Source of the DNA: Roseivivax sediminis
Lineage (GTDB): Bacteria; Pseudomonadota; Alphaproteobacteria; Rhodobacterales; Rhodobacteraceae
Length of the DNA stretch: 64,000 nucleotides
Reading direction: 5' to 3'
Assembly (NCBI RefSeq): GCF_900112685.1
Contig: NZ_FOMS01000001.1
Span: forward strand, 186,001 to 250,000
Shown here one piece after another: positions 52,993 to 61,255 of the stretch; within the stretch, counting starts at the first letter, position 1, and the number at the start of each line of letters is the position of its first letter. A program made the position numbers and the translations under genes. The notes under the pieces are model-generated. The model did no database searches and was not told the origin of the DNA. It saw only the letters and a program-made list of their open reading frames with translations.

Positions 52993-53685
52993 GTGAAACG
53001 CCTTGCCGCCCCCTTGCTGATCGGCCTTGTCGGCGCCGCCATCCTGGTCGCGCTCGGCACCTGGCAGGTGCAGCGGCTGACCTGGAAACAGGGCATCCTG
53101 CATCAGATCGACAGCACCATCTCGGCCGACCCGGTGCCGCTGCCCGCGAGCCCGACCGAGGCCGCGCACGAATACCGGCCGGTGGCGCTTTCGGGCAGCA
53201 TCGGGCCCGGTGAGCTGCACGTTCTCGTCAGTCGCAAGCGGCTCGGCGCCGGCTACCGGATCGTGGCGCCATTCACCACCGAGGACGGCCGCCGCCTGCT
53301 GCTCGACCGCGGCTTCGTGCCCAATGACGCCAAGGACGCGCCGCGCCGGATCGGCGAGACCTCGGTGCGCGCGAACCTGCTGTGGCCCGACGAGCGCGGC
53401 GGCTTCACTCCCGAGAACGACGAAGGCGGCAACACCTGGTTCTCCCGCGACCTAGGCGCCATGTCCGAGGCTCTGGGCACCGAGCCGCTGCTGGCCGTTG
53501 TGCGGCAGGAGACACCCGCCGCGCCGGGAGTGGAACCCCTGCCGGTGTCCACCCAGGGCATTCCGAACAATCACCTGCAATACGCCATCACCTGGTTCGC
53601 GCTGGCCGTGGTCTGGATCCTGATGACCCTGGTCTGGATCCGCCGCCGGGCCTGGCGCATGCCCAGCGAGGACCCCGCTCCATGA
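52993..53685 (+). CDS. SURF1 family cytochrome oxidase assembly protein
   Basis: The 230-residue inner-membrane protein has helices at both ends ('LAAPLLIGLVGAAILVALGTWQVQRL' and 'ITWFALAVVWILMTLVWIR', each shown in part). The SURF1 pattern 'GTWQVQRLTWK', 'YRPVALSG' and 'YRIVAPFTTEDGRRLLLDRGFVP' lies between, and the loop ends 'NNHLQYAITWF'. SURF1 helps insert haem a into aa3 oxidase. GTG at 52993 is chosen because it begins 'KRLAAPLLIG'; an upstream GTG at 52957 is possible. The oxidase genes usually found upstream are missing; lldD stands there. ATGA overlap with thrC. Confidence 0.9.
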   Translation: MKRLAAPLLIGLVGAAILVALGTWQVQRLTWKQGILHQIDSTISADPVPLPASPTEAAHEYRPVALSGSIGPGELHVLVSRKRLGAGYRIVAPFTTEDGRRLLLDRGFVPNDAKDAPRRIGETSVRANLLWPDERGGFTPENDEGGNTWFSRDLGAMSEALGTEPLLAVVRQETPAAPGVEPLPVSTQGIPNNHLQYAITWFALAVVWILMTLVWIRRRAWRMPSEDPAP

Positions 53686-55073
53686 ACTACGTCTCGACAC
53701 GGGGCCGCGCCCCCGCCCTTTCGTTCGAGGACACGATGCTGTCGGGCCTCGCCCGCGACGGCGGGCTCTACGTGCCCGAGACGGTGCCGCAGATGCCCGC
53801 CGCCGAGATCCGGGCGCTGCATGGTCTGAGCTACGAGGAAACCGCGTTCCGGGTGATGCGGCCCTTCGTGGGGGACACCTTCAGCGACGGGACCTTCGGC
53901 GATCTGATTGAAAAGGCCTATGCCGGCTTCGGCCACGGCGCGCGCGCGCCGATGGTTGAGCTCGCGCCCGGCCATTTCCTGCTGGAACTGTTCCACGGAC
54001 CCACGCTGGCGTTCAAGGACTTCGCGATGCAGCTGATCGGCCAGCTCTTCGAGGAGGCCCTGACGCGCCGCGGCGAGCGGGTGACCATCGTCGGCGCGAC
54101 CTCGGGCGACACCGGCTCGGCGGCGATCGAAGCATTCCGCGGGCTCGATGCAGTGGATGTGTTCATCCTCTACCCGCACGGGCGGGTGTCGGAGGTGCAG
54201 CGCCGGCAGATGACCACCCCGTCCGAGGCCAACGTGCACGCCGTCGCCATCGACGGGCATTTCGACGACGCGCAGGCCCGGCTGAAGGACATGTTCGCCG
54301 ACGACACCTTCCGCGACGGGGTGCGGCTGGCGGCGGTGAATTCCATCAACTGGGCGCGGGTGCTGGCGCAGGTGGTCTACTACTTCTCGGCGGCGGTGTC
54401 GCTGGGGGCGCCCGACCGCAAGGTCAGCTTTACCGTGCCCACCGGCAATTTCGGCGACATCTTCGCCGGCTCCATCGCGAAGTCCATGGGCCTGCCGATC
54501 GAGCGGCTGGTGATCGCCACCAACCAGAACGACATCCTCGACCGCGCAATGCGCTCGGGCGATTACCGCACCGAGGGGGTCGCGCCGTCGATCTCTCCAT
54601 CCATGGACATCCAGGTGTCGTCGAACTTCGAACGCGCGCTCTTCGACGCCTACGGGCGCGACGGCGCTGCGGTGGCGCAGCTCATGGACGAGCTGAAATC
54701 CGGCGGCGGCTTCCATGTCAGCCAGGGCGCGCTGGAGGCGCTGCGCGAGCGCTTCGACAGCGGCCGCGCCTCCGAGGAGGAGACCTCGGCCGCGATTGCG
54801 CGCGCCCATGCCGAGATGGGCGAGCTCATTTGCCCCCACACCGCAATCGGCGTGAAGGTGGCCGAAGAGCAGCGCGACCCGGCGGTGCCGATGGTCACGC
54901 TGGCCACCGCCCATCCCGCGAAATTCCCCGACGCCGTCGAGGCCGCGACCGGCATCCGCCCCGCCCTGCCCGAGCGCATGGCCAACCTCTTCGACCTCGA
55001 GGAGCGGATCACCCGCGCGCCCAACGATCTGTCGGCCCTTCAAGACCTCATCCAGGAGCGTATCCGCACTTGA
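53682..55073 (+). CDS. thrC: Threonine synthase
   Basis: The 463-residue PLP enzyme converts phosphohomoserine to threonine. It has the long proteobacterial form, starting MNYVSTRGRAPALSFEDTML. The PLP lysine is in 'GPTLAFKDFAMQLIG' near residue 110, and 'IVGATSGDTGSAAIEAFRG' is the phosphate loop region. It overlaps SURF1 at its start (ATGA) and the M16 gene at its end (TTGA), a chain conserved in this group. Confidence 0.97.
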   Translation: MNYVSTRGRAPALSFEDTMLSGLARDGGLYVPETVPQMPAAEIRALHGLSYEETAFRVMRPFVGDTFSDGTFGDLIEKAYAGFGHGARAPMVELAPGHFLLELFHGPTLAFKDFAMQLIGQLFEEALTRRGERVTIVGATSGDTGSAAIEAFRGLDAVDVFILYPHGRVSEVQRRQMTTPSEANVHAVAIDGHFDDAQARLKDMFADDTFRDGVRLAAVNSINWARVLAQVVYYFSAAVSLGAPDRKVSFTVPTGNFGDIFAGSIAKSMGLPIERLVIATNQNDILDRAMRSGDYRTEGVAPSISPSMDIQVSSNFERALFDAYGRDGAAVAQLMDELKSGGGFHVSQGALEALRERFDSGRASEEETSAAIARAHAEMGELICPHTAIGVKVAEEQRDPAVPMVTLATAHPAKFPDAVEAATGIRPALPERMANLFDLEERITRAPNDLSALQDLIQERIRT

Positions 55074-56332
55074 CCCTACAGACCACGACCCTGTCCAACG
55101 GCTTCCGCGTCGTCACCGAATACATGCCGGGGCTCAGCTCCGCCGCGCTCGGCATCTGGGTGTCGGCCGGCGGCCGGCACGAGCGCCCCGAACAGAACGG
55201 CGTGGCGCATTTCCTCGAACACATGGCGTTCAAGGGCACCGCGAGCCGGTCGGCCCTGCGCATCGCCGAGGAGATCGAGGATGTCGGCGGCTACATCAAC
55301 GCCTACACAAGCCGCGAGGTCACCGCCTATTACGCCCGCGTGCTGGCGGCCGATACCGGCCTCGCGCTCGACGTGATCGCCGACATCCTGCGCAACCCGC
55401 TGTTCGATGCCAGGGAGATCGAGACCGAGCGGCACGTGATCCTGCAGGAGATCGGCCAGGCGCTCGACACGCCCGACGACATCATCTTCGACTGGCTGCA
55501 GGAGAAGTGCTATCCCGAGCAGCCGATCGGCCGGACGATCCTGGGCGAGACGGAGCGCGTCACGGGCTTCGGCCGCGCCGACCTCGCCGCCTTCGTGGAA
55601 GAGCATTACGGCCCCGATCAGCTTATCCTGTCGGCTGCCGGCGCGGTCGATCACGACCGCATCGTCGCGCAGGCAGAGGCGCTGTTCGGCGATATGGTCC
55701 CGCGCGGTGCGGCGATCGCCGATCCCGCGCGCTTCCATGGCGGCGAGGTGCGACGCGACAAGACGCTGGAGCAGGCGCATCTCGCGCTCGCCTTCGAGGC
55801 GCCGGGCTACCGCGAGCCGGAGTTCTACACCGGGCAGATCTACTCCATGGCGCTCGGCGGCGGCATGTCCTCGCGCCTGTTCCAGGAGATCCGCGAGAAC
55901 CGGGGCCTGTGCTACACGATCTTTGCCCAGACCGGGGCCTATGCCGACACCGGCACGACGACGATCTATGCCGGCACCAGCGGCGAGGAGATCGGCGCGC
56001 TGACCGAGATCACCATCGACGAGATGAAGCGCGCCGCCGAGGATCTGAGCAGCGAAGAGGTCGCCCGCGCCCGCGCGCAGATGAAGGCCGGACTGCTGAT
56101 GGGGCTGGAAAGCCCCTCGGCCCGCGCCGAGCGCGCCGCGCGCATGGTGCAGATCTGGGGCAAGGTGCCGTCGATCGAGGATACCGTGGCACGGATCGAC
56201 GCGGTCTCCGACGCCGACGTCCGCGCCTTCGCCGAGAAGACCGCGAGCGAGGCGCGCGCGGCGCTCGCGCTTTACGGGCCGGTGTCGGGTGCGCCCGACC
56301 TCGCATCGCTGAACGCGCGCCGGGTCGCGTGA
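55070..56332 (+). CDS. M16 family zinc peptidase (processing-peptidase type)
   Basis: The 420-residue pitrilysin-family peptidase has the inverted zinc motif H-F-L-E-H in 'VAHFLEHMAFKGT' near residue 48 and the downstream Glu in 'REIETERHVILQEI' near 120. The C-terminal half carries the inactive domain pattern 'LGGGMSSRLFQEIRENRGLCYTI'. Resembles the mitochondrial processing peptidase beta subunit; natural substrates unknown. The start is TTG at 55070, overlapping thrC by four bases with AGGAG upstream; no ATG fits. Confidence 0.93.
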   Translation: MTLQTTTLSNGFRVVTEYMPGLSSAALGIWVSAGGRHERPEQNGVAHFLEHMAFKGTASRSALRIAEEIEDVGGYINAYTSREVTAYYARVLAADTGLALDVIADILRNPLFDAREIETERHVILQEIGQALDTPDDIIFDWLQEKCYPEQPIGRTILGETERVTGFGRADLAAFVEEHYGPDQLILSAAGAVDHDRIVAQAEALFGDMVPRGAAIADPARFHGGEVRRDKTLEQAHLALAFEAPGYREPEFYTGQIYSMALGGGMSSRLFQEIRENRGLCYTIFAQTGAYADTGTTTIYAGTSGEEIGALTEITIDEMKRAAEDLSSEEVARARAQMKAGLLMGLESPSARAERAARMVQIWGKVPSIEDTVARIDAVSDADVRAFAEKTASEARAALALYGPVSGAPDLASLNARRVA

Positions 56333-56916
56333 TGATCGGCCTGCGTCGGCGGTTCCGGATCGAGACGGAGCGTCTCACCCTGCGCCCGCCGATGCATGCC
56401 GATTACGTCGCCTGGAGCCGCCTGCGCGCCGACAGCGAGACGTTCCTGAAGCCCTGGGAGCCGACCTGGGCCAGCGACCACCTCAGCCGCAAGGCCTTCA
56501 CCAACCGCGTCTACTGGGCCGGCCGGTCGATCGCCGCCGGCACGGCCGTGCCGATCTTCCTGATCCGCCGCGACGATTCGCAGCTCATGGGGGCGCTCAC
56601 GCTCGACAACATTCGCCGCGGCCCGGCGCAGTCGGGGACCATGGGCTACTGGATCGGCCAGCCCTTCGCGCGCCAGGGCTACATGCGCGAGGCGATCGAG
56701 GCGATGGTGCACCAGGCCTTCGAGCGCATGGACATCAGCCGCGTGGAGGCGGCCTGCCTGCCCGAGAACGTCGCTTCGCGCGGGCTGCTGGAGCGGTCCG
56801 GGTTCAAGTACGAGGGCGTGGCGCAGAGCTACCTGCAGATCAACGGGCGCTGGCGGACGCATGTGCTCTATGCCGCGCTGCGCATGGACCGGCGCGGGCG
56901 CACGCAGGTGGGCTGA
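56332..56916 (+). CDS. RimJ/RimL-type GNAT acetyltransferase
   Basis: The 194-residue GNAT protein starts MIGLRRRFRIETERLTLRPPMHADYVAWSRL, typical of the RimJ/RimL group that acetylates ribosomal or other protein N-termini. The acetyl-CoA loop 'GQPFARQGYMREAIEAMVHQAF' is near 115, and 'ACLPENVASRGLLERSGFKYEG' near 145. The ATG at 56332 shares a base with the M16 stop (TGATG); a GTG one codon earlier is possible. It ends the SURF1-thrC-M16 chain. Confidence 0.9.
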   Translation: MIGLRRRFRIETERLTLRPPMHADYVAWSRLRADSETFLKPWEPTWASDHLSRKAFTNRVYWAGRSIAAGTAVPIFLIRRDDSQLMGALTLDNIRRGPAQSGTMGYWIGQPFARQGYMREAIEAMVHQAFERMDISRVEAACLPENVASRGLLERSGFKYEGVAQSYLQINGRWRTHVLYAALRMDRRGRTQVG

Positions 56917-56966
56917 ACCGGCGGGGCTATTCGGCTGCCGGACGGCGCCGGTGGTGGGAACGGGAG

Positions 56967-57013
56967 CGGGGGCCAGCCCCCGCACCCCCGGAGTATTTTC
57001 CGGCCCAAAGAAG
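56967..57013 (+). repeat. Dispersed intergenic element, GGAGTATTTTC family, copy 4
   Basis: It reads GGGGGCCAGCCCCC, then CACCCCCGGAGTATTTTCCGGCCCAAAGAAG in two parts. It lies about 50 bases 3' of the RimJ-like gene. Confidence 0.65.
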
Positions 57014-57146
57014 CGGGGCGGCGAGGCGCTGCGGCGGCGTTTCGGGCACGAAGGGCCGCGCGGGCGGGGCGGAAGCGGGTCACACGCGGTTGTGATGGCG
57101 TCCCGGCGCGGCGGGCTTGTTAGCCTGCCGGCAAGGAGGCCCGCCC

Positions 57147-57974
57147 ATGATCCGCATCGCCCTTGCCGCTCTTGCCCTGACGCTCGCCCTTCCCGCCACT
57201 GCGCAGGAGACGCGGCAGCCGAGTCATTGCATCGCCGTCGCCGACGCCGCGCCCGGCATCCGCTATCTGCACAAGGCCAGTTGGCAGGCTCCGATCGAGG
57301 AATACGCCGTGCGCATCCGCTATATCGGCCACGCCTCGTTCCTTATCCGCACCGAGGGCGGGCTGAACGCGGTGACCGACTTCACCGGGTTCATCGGCAT
57401 GACCGAGATGATCCCCGACGTGGTCACCATGAACCATGCCCATTCCTCGCACTGGACGCCGAACCCGGACCCGGCGATTCCGCACGTGCTGCGCGGCTGG
57501 GGCGCGGAGTTCGGGGCCGGCATCGACCATTACGTCGACCTCGGCGAGATGCTGGTGCGCAACGTCTCCACCGATATCCGTTCGGGCTATGGCGAGCGCG
57601 AGGAGAGCGGCAATTCGATCTTCGTGTTCGAGACCGCGGGTCTGTGCATCGCCCATCTGGGCCACCTGCACCACGAGCCGAACGACGAGCAATACGCCGC
57701 GCTCGGCCGCGCAGACGTGCTGATGGTGCCGGTGGACGGCGGCTACACCATGTCGCGCGAGGCGATGATCCGGGTGGTCGAACGGCTGAAATCGTCCATC
57801 GTCATCCCGATGCACTGGTTCTCGGGCTACGCGCTGGAGGATTTCCTGGACGGCGTGTCCGAGCGCTGGGCGATCGAACGGACCGGCACGTCGAGCATCG
57901 ACGTCTCGCTCGCCACCCTGCCCTCGCGCCGCACGGTGATGGTGCTGGAGCCCGAGCGGCTGAGCGACGACTAG
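57147..57974 (+). CDS. Periplasmic metallo-beta-lactamase-fold protein with altered metal motif
   Basis: The 275-residue protein has a signal peptide ('LAALALTLALPATAQ') and an MBL-like fold of the UlaG type: 'IRYIGHASFLIRTEGGLNAVTDF', then 'VVTMNHAHSSHWTP' (residues 93-104), 'LGHLHHEPND' near 173, 'VPVDGGYTM' near 195 and 'VIPMHWF' near 220. The usual H-x-H-x-D-H reads H-A-H-S-S-H, so the Asp that binds the second metal or activates water is Ser101. It may bind a single metal or act differently. AAGGAGG precedes the ATG. Confidence 0.8.
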   Translation: MIRIALAALALTLALPATAQETRQPSHCIAVADAAPGIRYLHKASWQAPIEEYAVRIRYIGHASFLIRTEGGLNAVTDFTGFIGMTEMIPDVVTMNHAHSSHWTPNPDPAIPHVLRGWGAEFGAGIDHYVDLGEMLVRNVSTDIRSGYGEREESGNSIFVFETAGLCIAHLGHLHHEPNDEQYAALGRADVLMVPVDGGYTMSREAMIRVVERLKSSIVIPMHWFSGYALEDFLDGVSERWAIERTGTSSIDVSLATLPSRRTVMVLEPERLSDD

Positions 57975-58043
57975 GCCGCCGGTTTGGCAACCGCACGCGG
58001 GGAGGATAGGTCAGGGGCGACGCCCGCGACCGGAGCCTGCCCC

Positions 58044-59468
58044 ATGTCCCTTGTTCCCGCCGATTCCGCCTTCCTCGATGCGCTCGCCGCGCAGTTGCCG
58101 CCGGACACGTTGCGCGCCGCCGAGCCGCGCCACCTTGAGGAGCCGCGCGGGCGCTGGCAGGGCCACGCGGCCGCCATCGCCCTGCCCCGCAGTGCCGAGG
58201 AGGTCGCGACGATCGTCCGCGCCTGCAGCGAAGCGCGCGTCGCGCTCCTGCCCTATGGCGGCGGCACGGGCCTGGTCGGCGGGCAGCTCGTGCCAAAGGA
58301 CGGCGGCGCGGCGCCGCTGCTGATCTCGCTCGAACGGATGCGTGCGATCCGCGCCGTCCATCCCGAGGAAAACGTGCTGATCGCCGAGGCCGGCGCGATC
58401 CTGACGGAGGTACAGGACGCGGCGGCGGAGGCCGGGCGGCTGTTTCCGCTGTCGCTGGCCTCCGAAGGGTCCGCGCGGATCGGCGGGCTGCTGGCGACGA
58501 ATGCCGGAGGGGTGAATGTGCTGCGCTACGGCAATGCACGCGACCTCTGCCTCGGGCTGGAGGCGGTGCTGCCCTCGGGCGAGGTCTGGCATGGCCTGAG
58601 GCGGCTGCGAAAGGACAATACCGGATACGATCTGCGCAACCTGCTGATCGGGGCGGAGGGCACGCTGGGGGTGATCACGGCGGCGAGCCTGCGGCTCTTC
58701 GCGCGTCCGGCCGCCACGGGCACCGCGCTTCTGGTGGTAGAGGATCCGGCCGCCGCCTTGTCGCTGCTGGCGCGGGCCCGCGACCGGATGGGCGAGGCCG
58801 TGAGCGCCTTCGAGATCATGTCGCGCACCGGCTACGATTTCCTCGCAGAGACGCTCCCGGAGGTGCGCCAGCCCTTCGACACCAAGCCCGAGTGGAGCGT
58901 GCTGATCGAGGTCGGCCTGCCGCAGGGGCTCGACCCGGCCACGGCGCTGGAGGAGCTTTTCGCCGAGGCGTTGGAGGCGGGACTCGTCTCCGACGGGCTT
59001 ATCGCGCAATCGGACGCGCAGGCGCAGGATTTCTGGCAGGTGCGCGAGCGTATTCCCGAGGCGAACCGGATGATCGGGGCGGTATCCTCGCACGACATCT
59101 CCGTCCCGCTGGGGGCGATCCCGGAGTTCATTCCCGAGGGCATCGCGCGGCTGAAGCGGATCGGGGAGTTCCGGGTCAACTGCTTCGGCCATGTCGGGGA
59201 CGGCAACCTGCACTACAACGTCTTTCCCGCCCCGGGCCGCAGCCGCGCCGACCACGACGCCGAACGCGACGACATCAAGCGGGTCCTGCATGACCTCGTG
59301 CACGAGATGGGCGGGTCGGTCAGCGCCGAGCACGGGATCGGCCGCCTCAAGGTCGACGACCTCGAACGCTACCAGGACCCTGCGAAACTGGCGGCGATGC
59401 GCGCGATCAAGGACGCGCTCGACCCTGGGGGGATCATGAACCCCGGTGCGGTGCTGCGGGCGCGCTGA
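58044..59468 (+). CDS. GlcD-like FAD-binding oxidoreductase (D-2-hydroxy acid dehydrogenase type)
   Basis: The 474-residue flavoprotein has the PCMH FAD-binding domain: 'LPYGGGTGLVGGQLVPKDGG' near 75, 'SLASEGSARIGGLLATNAGGVNVLRYGNARD' near 140, and 'KDNTGYDLRNLLIGAEGTLGVITAASLRL' near 195. A C-terminal cap ends with 'CFGHVGDGNLHYNV' and 'SAEHGIGRLK', metal and substrate residues of the D-lactate/D-2-hydroxyglutarate/glycolate dehydrogenase family. The exact acid is not readable; no glcE or glcF follows, so it is not a standard glycolate oxidase operon. Confidence 0.9.
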   Translation: MSLVPADSAFLDALAAQLPPDTLRAAEPRHLEEPRGRWQGHAAAIALPRSAEEVATIVRACSEARVALLPYGGGTGLVGGQLVPKDGGAAPLLISLERMRAIRAVHPEENVLIAEAGAILTEVQDAAAEAGRLFPLSLASEGSARIGGLLATNAGGVNVLRYGNARDLCLGLEAVLPSGEVWHGLRRLRKDNTGYDLRNLLIGAEGTLGVITAASLRLFARPAATGTALLVVEDPAAALSLLARARDRMGEAVSAFEIMSRTGYDFLAETLPEVRQPFDTKPEWSVLIEVGLPQGLDPATALEELFAEALEAGLVSDGLIAQSDAQAQDFWQVRERIPEANRMIGAVSSHDISVPLGAIPEFIPEGIARLKRIGEFRVNCFGHVGDGNLHYNVFPAPGRSRADHDAERDDIKRVLHDLVHEMGGSVSAEHGIGRLKVDDLERYQDPAKLAAMRAIKDALDPGGIMNPGAVLRAR

Positions 59469-59475
59469 GCCTCAG
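59465..59475. terminator. Short palindrome containing both stop codons of a convergent pair
   Basis: CTGAG-C-CTCAG spans the stop codons of the GlcD-like gene and the lytic transglycosylase gene. Only 5 bp per arm, of which 3 are the stop codons. Confidence 0.3.
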
Positions 59476-60311
59476 AGCCCGTGGAACACGCAGCCGTCCG
59501 ACAGGAACATCGGCGGCGTCTTGCACAGCCCGCGGGCGGTCTCGAACGCGGCGAGCACCTTGGGCACGTAATCGCGCGTCTCGGCGTAGGGCGGCACGCC
59601 GTTGTTGGGCGCGATGGAATTCTCGCCGGCATTGTAACCCGCGAGGACAAGGATCGGATCGCCGTCGAACTTCTTCATCAGGAAGTCCAGGAAGGCGATG
59701 CCGCCGCGGATATTTTGCCCGGCATCGAAGCTGTCCGCCACGCCGAAGCGGTCGGCGGTGGCGGGCATGAGCTGCATCAGCCCCTGCGCGCCGGCACCGC
59801 TTTCGGCCTTCGCCCGGCCGCCCGATTCGATCGCCATCACCGCGAGGGCCAGCGCCGGCGACACCTCGGTGCCGATGGTCGCAGCGAGGATGTCGCGACC
59901 GTGGGCGCGGGCCATGTCCTGCAGGGCCTGAAGGCGTGGGGTCGCCACCCCGGAGCCCGCCGGCGCCTTCTTCAGCTCCCTCAGCGCAGGCTCCAGCCGT
60001 CCCGGCCCGGCCCCGTCGAGCCCGACGCCCACCGCGTCCCAGAACCAGCCGTAGCGGCCGGTGCCGTCGGGGCGCCTGGGGGTCACGGCCGCCGCCGTCG
60101 CCACGCTCTTTGCCGGTGCCTTCGGCTCGGCGATGACGGGCGGCGGCAGGACCGCCGGATTGGACCGCGGCGCGATCTGCACGGTGATACGCTTGGACGC
60201 GCCGGCCTTGGGGGGCGAGACGCGCTTGAAGGTGAAGTCCGCCACCGCCGGGGCGGGAACGGACATGCAAAGCACGACCGCGAGGGCCGCCAGGGTGGAT
60301 CCGGTGCGCAT
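59472..60311 (-). CDS. Lytic murein transglycosylase (SLT domain)
   Basis: The 279-residue periplasmic protein has a signal peptide ('LAALAVVLCMSVPAPAVA') and a roughly 80-residue variable region. A C-terminal SLT domain follows: catalytic Glu in 'LALAVMAIESGGRAKAESG' (near residue 168), 'GAQGLMQLMPATADRFGV', then 'NIRGGIAFLDFLMKKFDGDPILVLAGYNAGENSI'. It cleaves peptidoglycan to 1,6-anhydro products. It is divergent from the Tad pilin locus, where such enzymes can open the wall, but the wide gap makes a link tentative. Confidence 0.92.
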   Translation of the reverse strand: MRTGSTLAALAVVLCMSVPAPAVADFTFKRVSPPKAGASKRITVQIAPRSNPAVLPPPVIAEPKAPAKSVATAAAVTPRRPDGTGRYGWFWDAVGVGLDGAGPGRLEPALRELKKAPAGSGVATPRLQALQDMARAHGRDILAATIGTEVSPALALAVMAIESGGRAKAESGAGAQGLMQLMPATADRFGVADSFDAGQNIRGGIAFLDFLMKKFDGDPILVLAGYNAGENSIAPNNGVPPYAETRDYVPKVLAAFETARGLCKTPPMFLSDGCVFHGL

Positions 60312-60465
60312 GGGCTGCTCTGCCTCGTGTCGCTGGACGGTTCTGGACCGCTTTCGCCGCATCTTGCCCGAGGGCGTGCCGCATATGAACCCCACGGGCC
60401 GCGAGGCCGCCATCATGGTGGCAAGCTTGCCGCAAACATCCGGCCCGACCGGCCCCCGAGCAGCT

Positions 60466-60495
60466 TTGAAAATTCGATTGAAGATTAATTATTAT
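60466..60495 (+). promoter_or_regulatory. Candidate sigma-70 promoter of the Tad/Flp locus
   Basis: TTGAAA (60466-60471) and TATTAT (60490-60495) are separated by 18 bp, in the only strongly AT-rich patch of the region, about 190 bases before the pilin ATG. Confidence 0.55.
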
Positions 60496-60499
60496 TTAT
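60485..60499 (+). promoter_or_regulatory. CtrA-like binding site overlapping the flp promoter
   Basis: TTAA-N7-TTAT differs by one base from the CtrA full site TTAA-N7-TTAA. It overlaps the -10 region. Confidence 0.4.
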
Positions 60500-60688
60500 T
60501 TCAATGCCTTGAAGCGGATCAGGGCAAAAAAGCCGTCAACTGCAAAAAGGACCCGGCTCAGCCAAAATGGTGCCCCATTTCACCGGCTAATTGACGACAT
60601 GCCGCGACGGAGCGGGGAGATGAGAGACCCCAACGAAGCGCCGGAACCGGTTGAAAGCGAAGAGCAAGATTTCACACGGAGAAAGACG

Positions 60689-60904
60689 ATGATCAAGTTT
60701 CTGAACAACTTCCGCAAGGATGAAGCCGGCGCAGTGACCGTTGACTGGGTCGTTCTGACCGCAGCCATCGTGGGCCTCGCCATCGCGGCCTATTCCACGA
60801 TCGAAGGCAATGCGACCGCACTGGTCGATGGCGCCGGCGCGGCTATGACCGGCGGCACCGAGACCAACTACGGCGGGATCACCGCAGTCACCACGCCGGA
60901 GTAA
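60689..60904 (+). CDS. Flp family type IVb pilin, first copy
   Basis: The 71-residue prepilin has a short basic leader ('MIKFLNNFRKDEAG'). Cleavage by a TadV/CpaA-like peptidase should occur after the Gly, and a hydrophobic helix 'AVTVDWVVLTAAIVGLAIAAY' follows. Residue +5 of the mature form is Asp, where Glu is normal. The tail ('GAAMTGGTETNYGGITAVTTPE') is longer than that of most Flp pilins. It should be the major pilus subunit, since it has its own promoter and a terminator directly after it. Confidence 0.9.
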   Translation: MIKFLNNFRKDEAGAVTVDWVVLTAAIVGLAIAAYSTIEGNATALVDGAGAAMTGGTETNYGGITAVTTPE

Positions 60905-60924
60905 TATCCGCCTCGCATTCAAAC

Positions 60925-60949
60925 GGGGGCGCCATCGGCGCCCCCTTTC
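60925..60949 (+). terminator. Intrinsic terminator after the first Flp pilin
   Basis: A perfect 9-bp stem GGGGGCGCC-ATC-GGCGCCCCC is followed by TTT, 20 bases after the stop. It would make the pilin mRNA separate or more abundant than the genes downstream. Confidence 0.75.
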
Positions 60950-61075
60950 GTACCAGTGCCGCAAGGCCCGCGCTTCCGATCTGCCCCTGCAGTCGGACGT
61001 TTTGCCCGAGGCTCAGGGGTGCACGCGCACAAAGTCCGGCGCAGTTTGATGATGTGACCTGGCGAGGCGATGCGG

Positions 61076-61255
61076 ATGACGCGCTCTCTTCAACTCTTCC
61101 TGGCCAACGAGGACGGCGTCGTCACGGTCGAATGGGTCGTACTCGTCGCCGGTGTTGCAACGCTCGCGATTCTGACGGTCCTCGGCATCCGCGCAAGCGC
61201 CGTGGACACTGCCGACGTCGCGATCTGGAACGGCATCTCGCAGCTGATCGACTGA
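61076..61255 (+). CDS. Flp-like pilin, second copy (minor pilin candidate)
   Basis: The 59-residue protein has a leader ending 'LANEDG', then 'VVTVEWVVLVAGVATLAILTVLG' with Glu at +5. This is the normal type IV pilin pattern. The ATG at 61076 is eight bases after GAGG; the ATG two codons earlier is only two bases from it and is less likely. Sequence identity to the first pilin is limited to the 'VTV-D/E-WVVL' core. It could be a minor or pseudopilin, such as a TadE-like tip component, though it is shorter. Confidence 0.82.
   Translation: MTRSLQLFLANEDGVVTVEWVVLVAGVATLAILTVLGIRASAVDTADVAIWNGISQLID

Larger units (their letters stand above)
60312..60688. other. 377-base gene-free region upstream of the first Flp pilin
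   Basis: No gene is supported. Notable are a GGCAAGCTTGCC palindrome (60420-60431) and a sharply AT-rich stretch (60465-60505) holding a candidate promoter and CtrA-like site. A leader of about 185 bases runs to the pilin ATG. A longer frame reaching into it (from 60509) lacks a pilin start and is not used. Confidence 0.6.

Noticed and set aside
60509-60904. A 131-residue version of the first pilin
   Set aside because: The extra N-terminus is not pilin-like, and the ATG at 60689 has a good ribosome-binding site and a correct prepilin leader.
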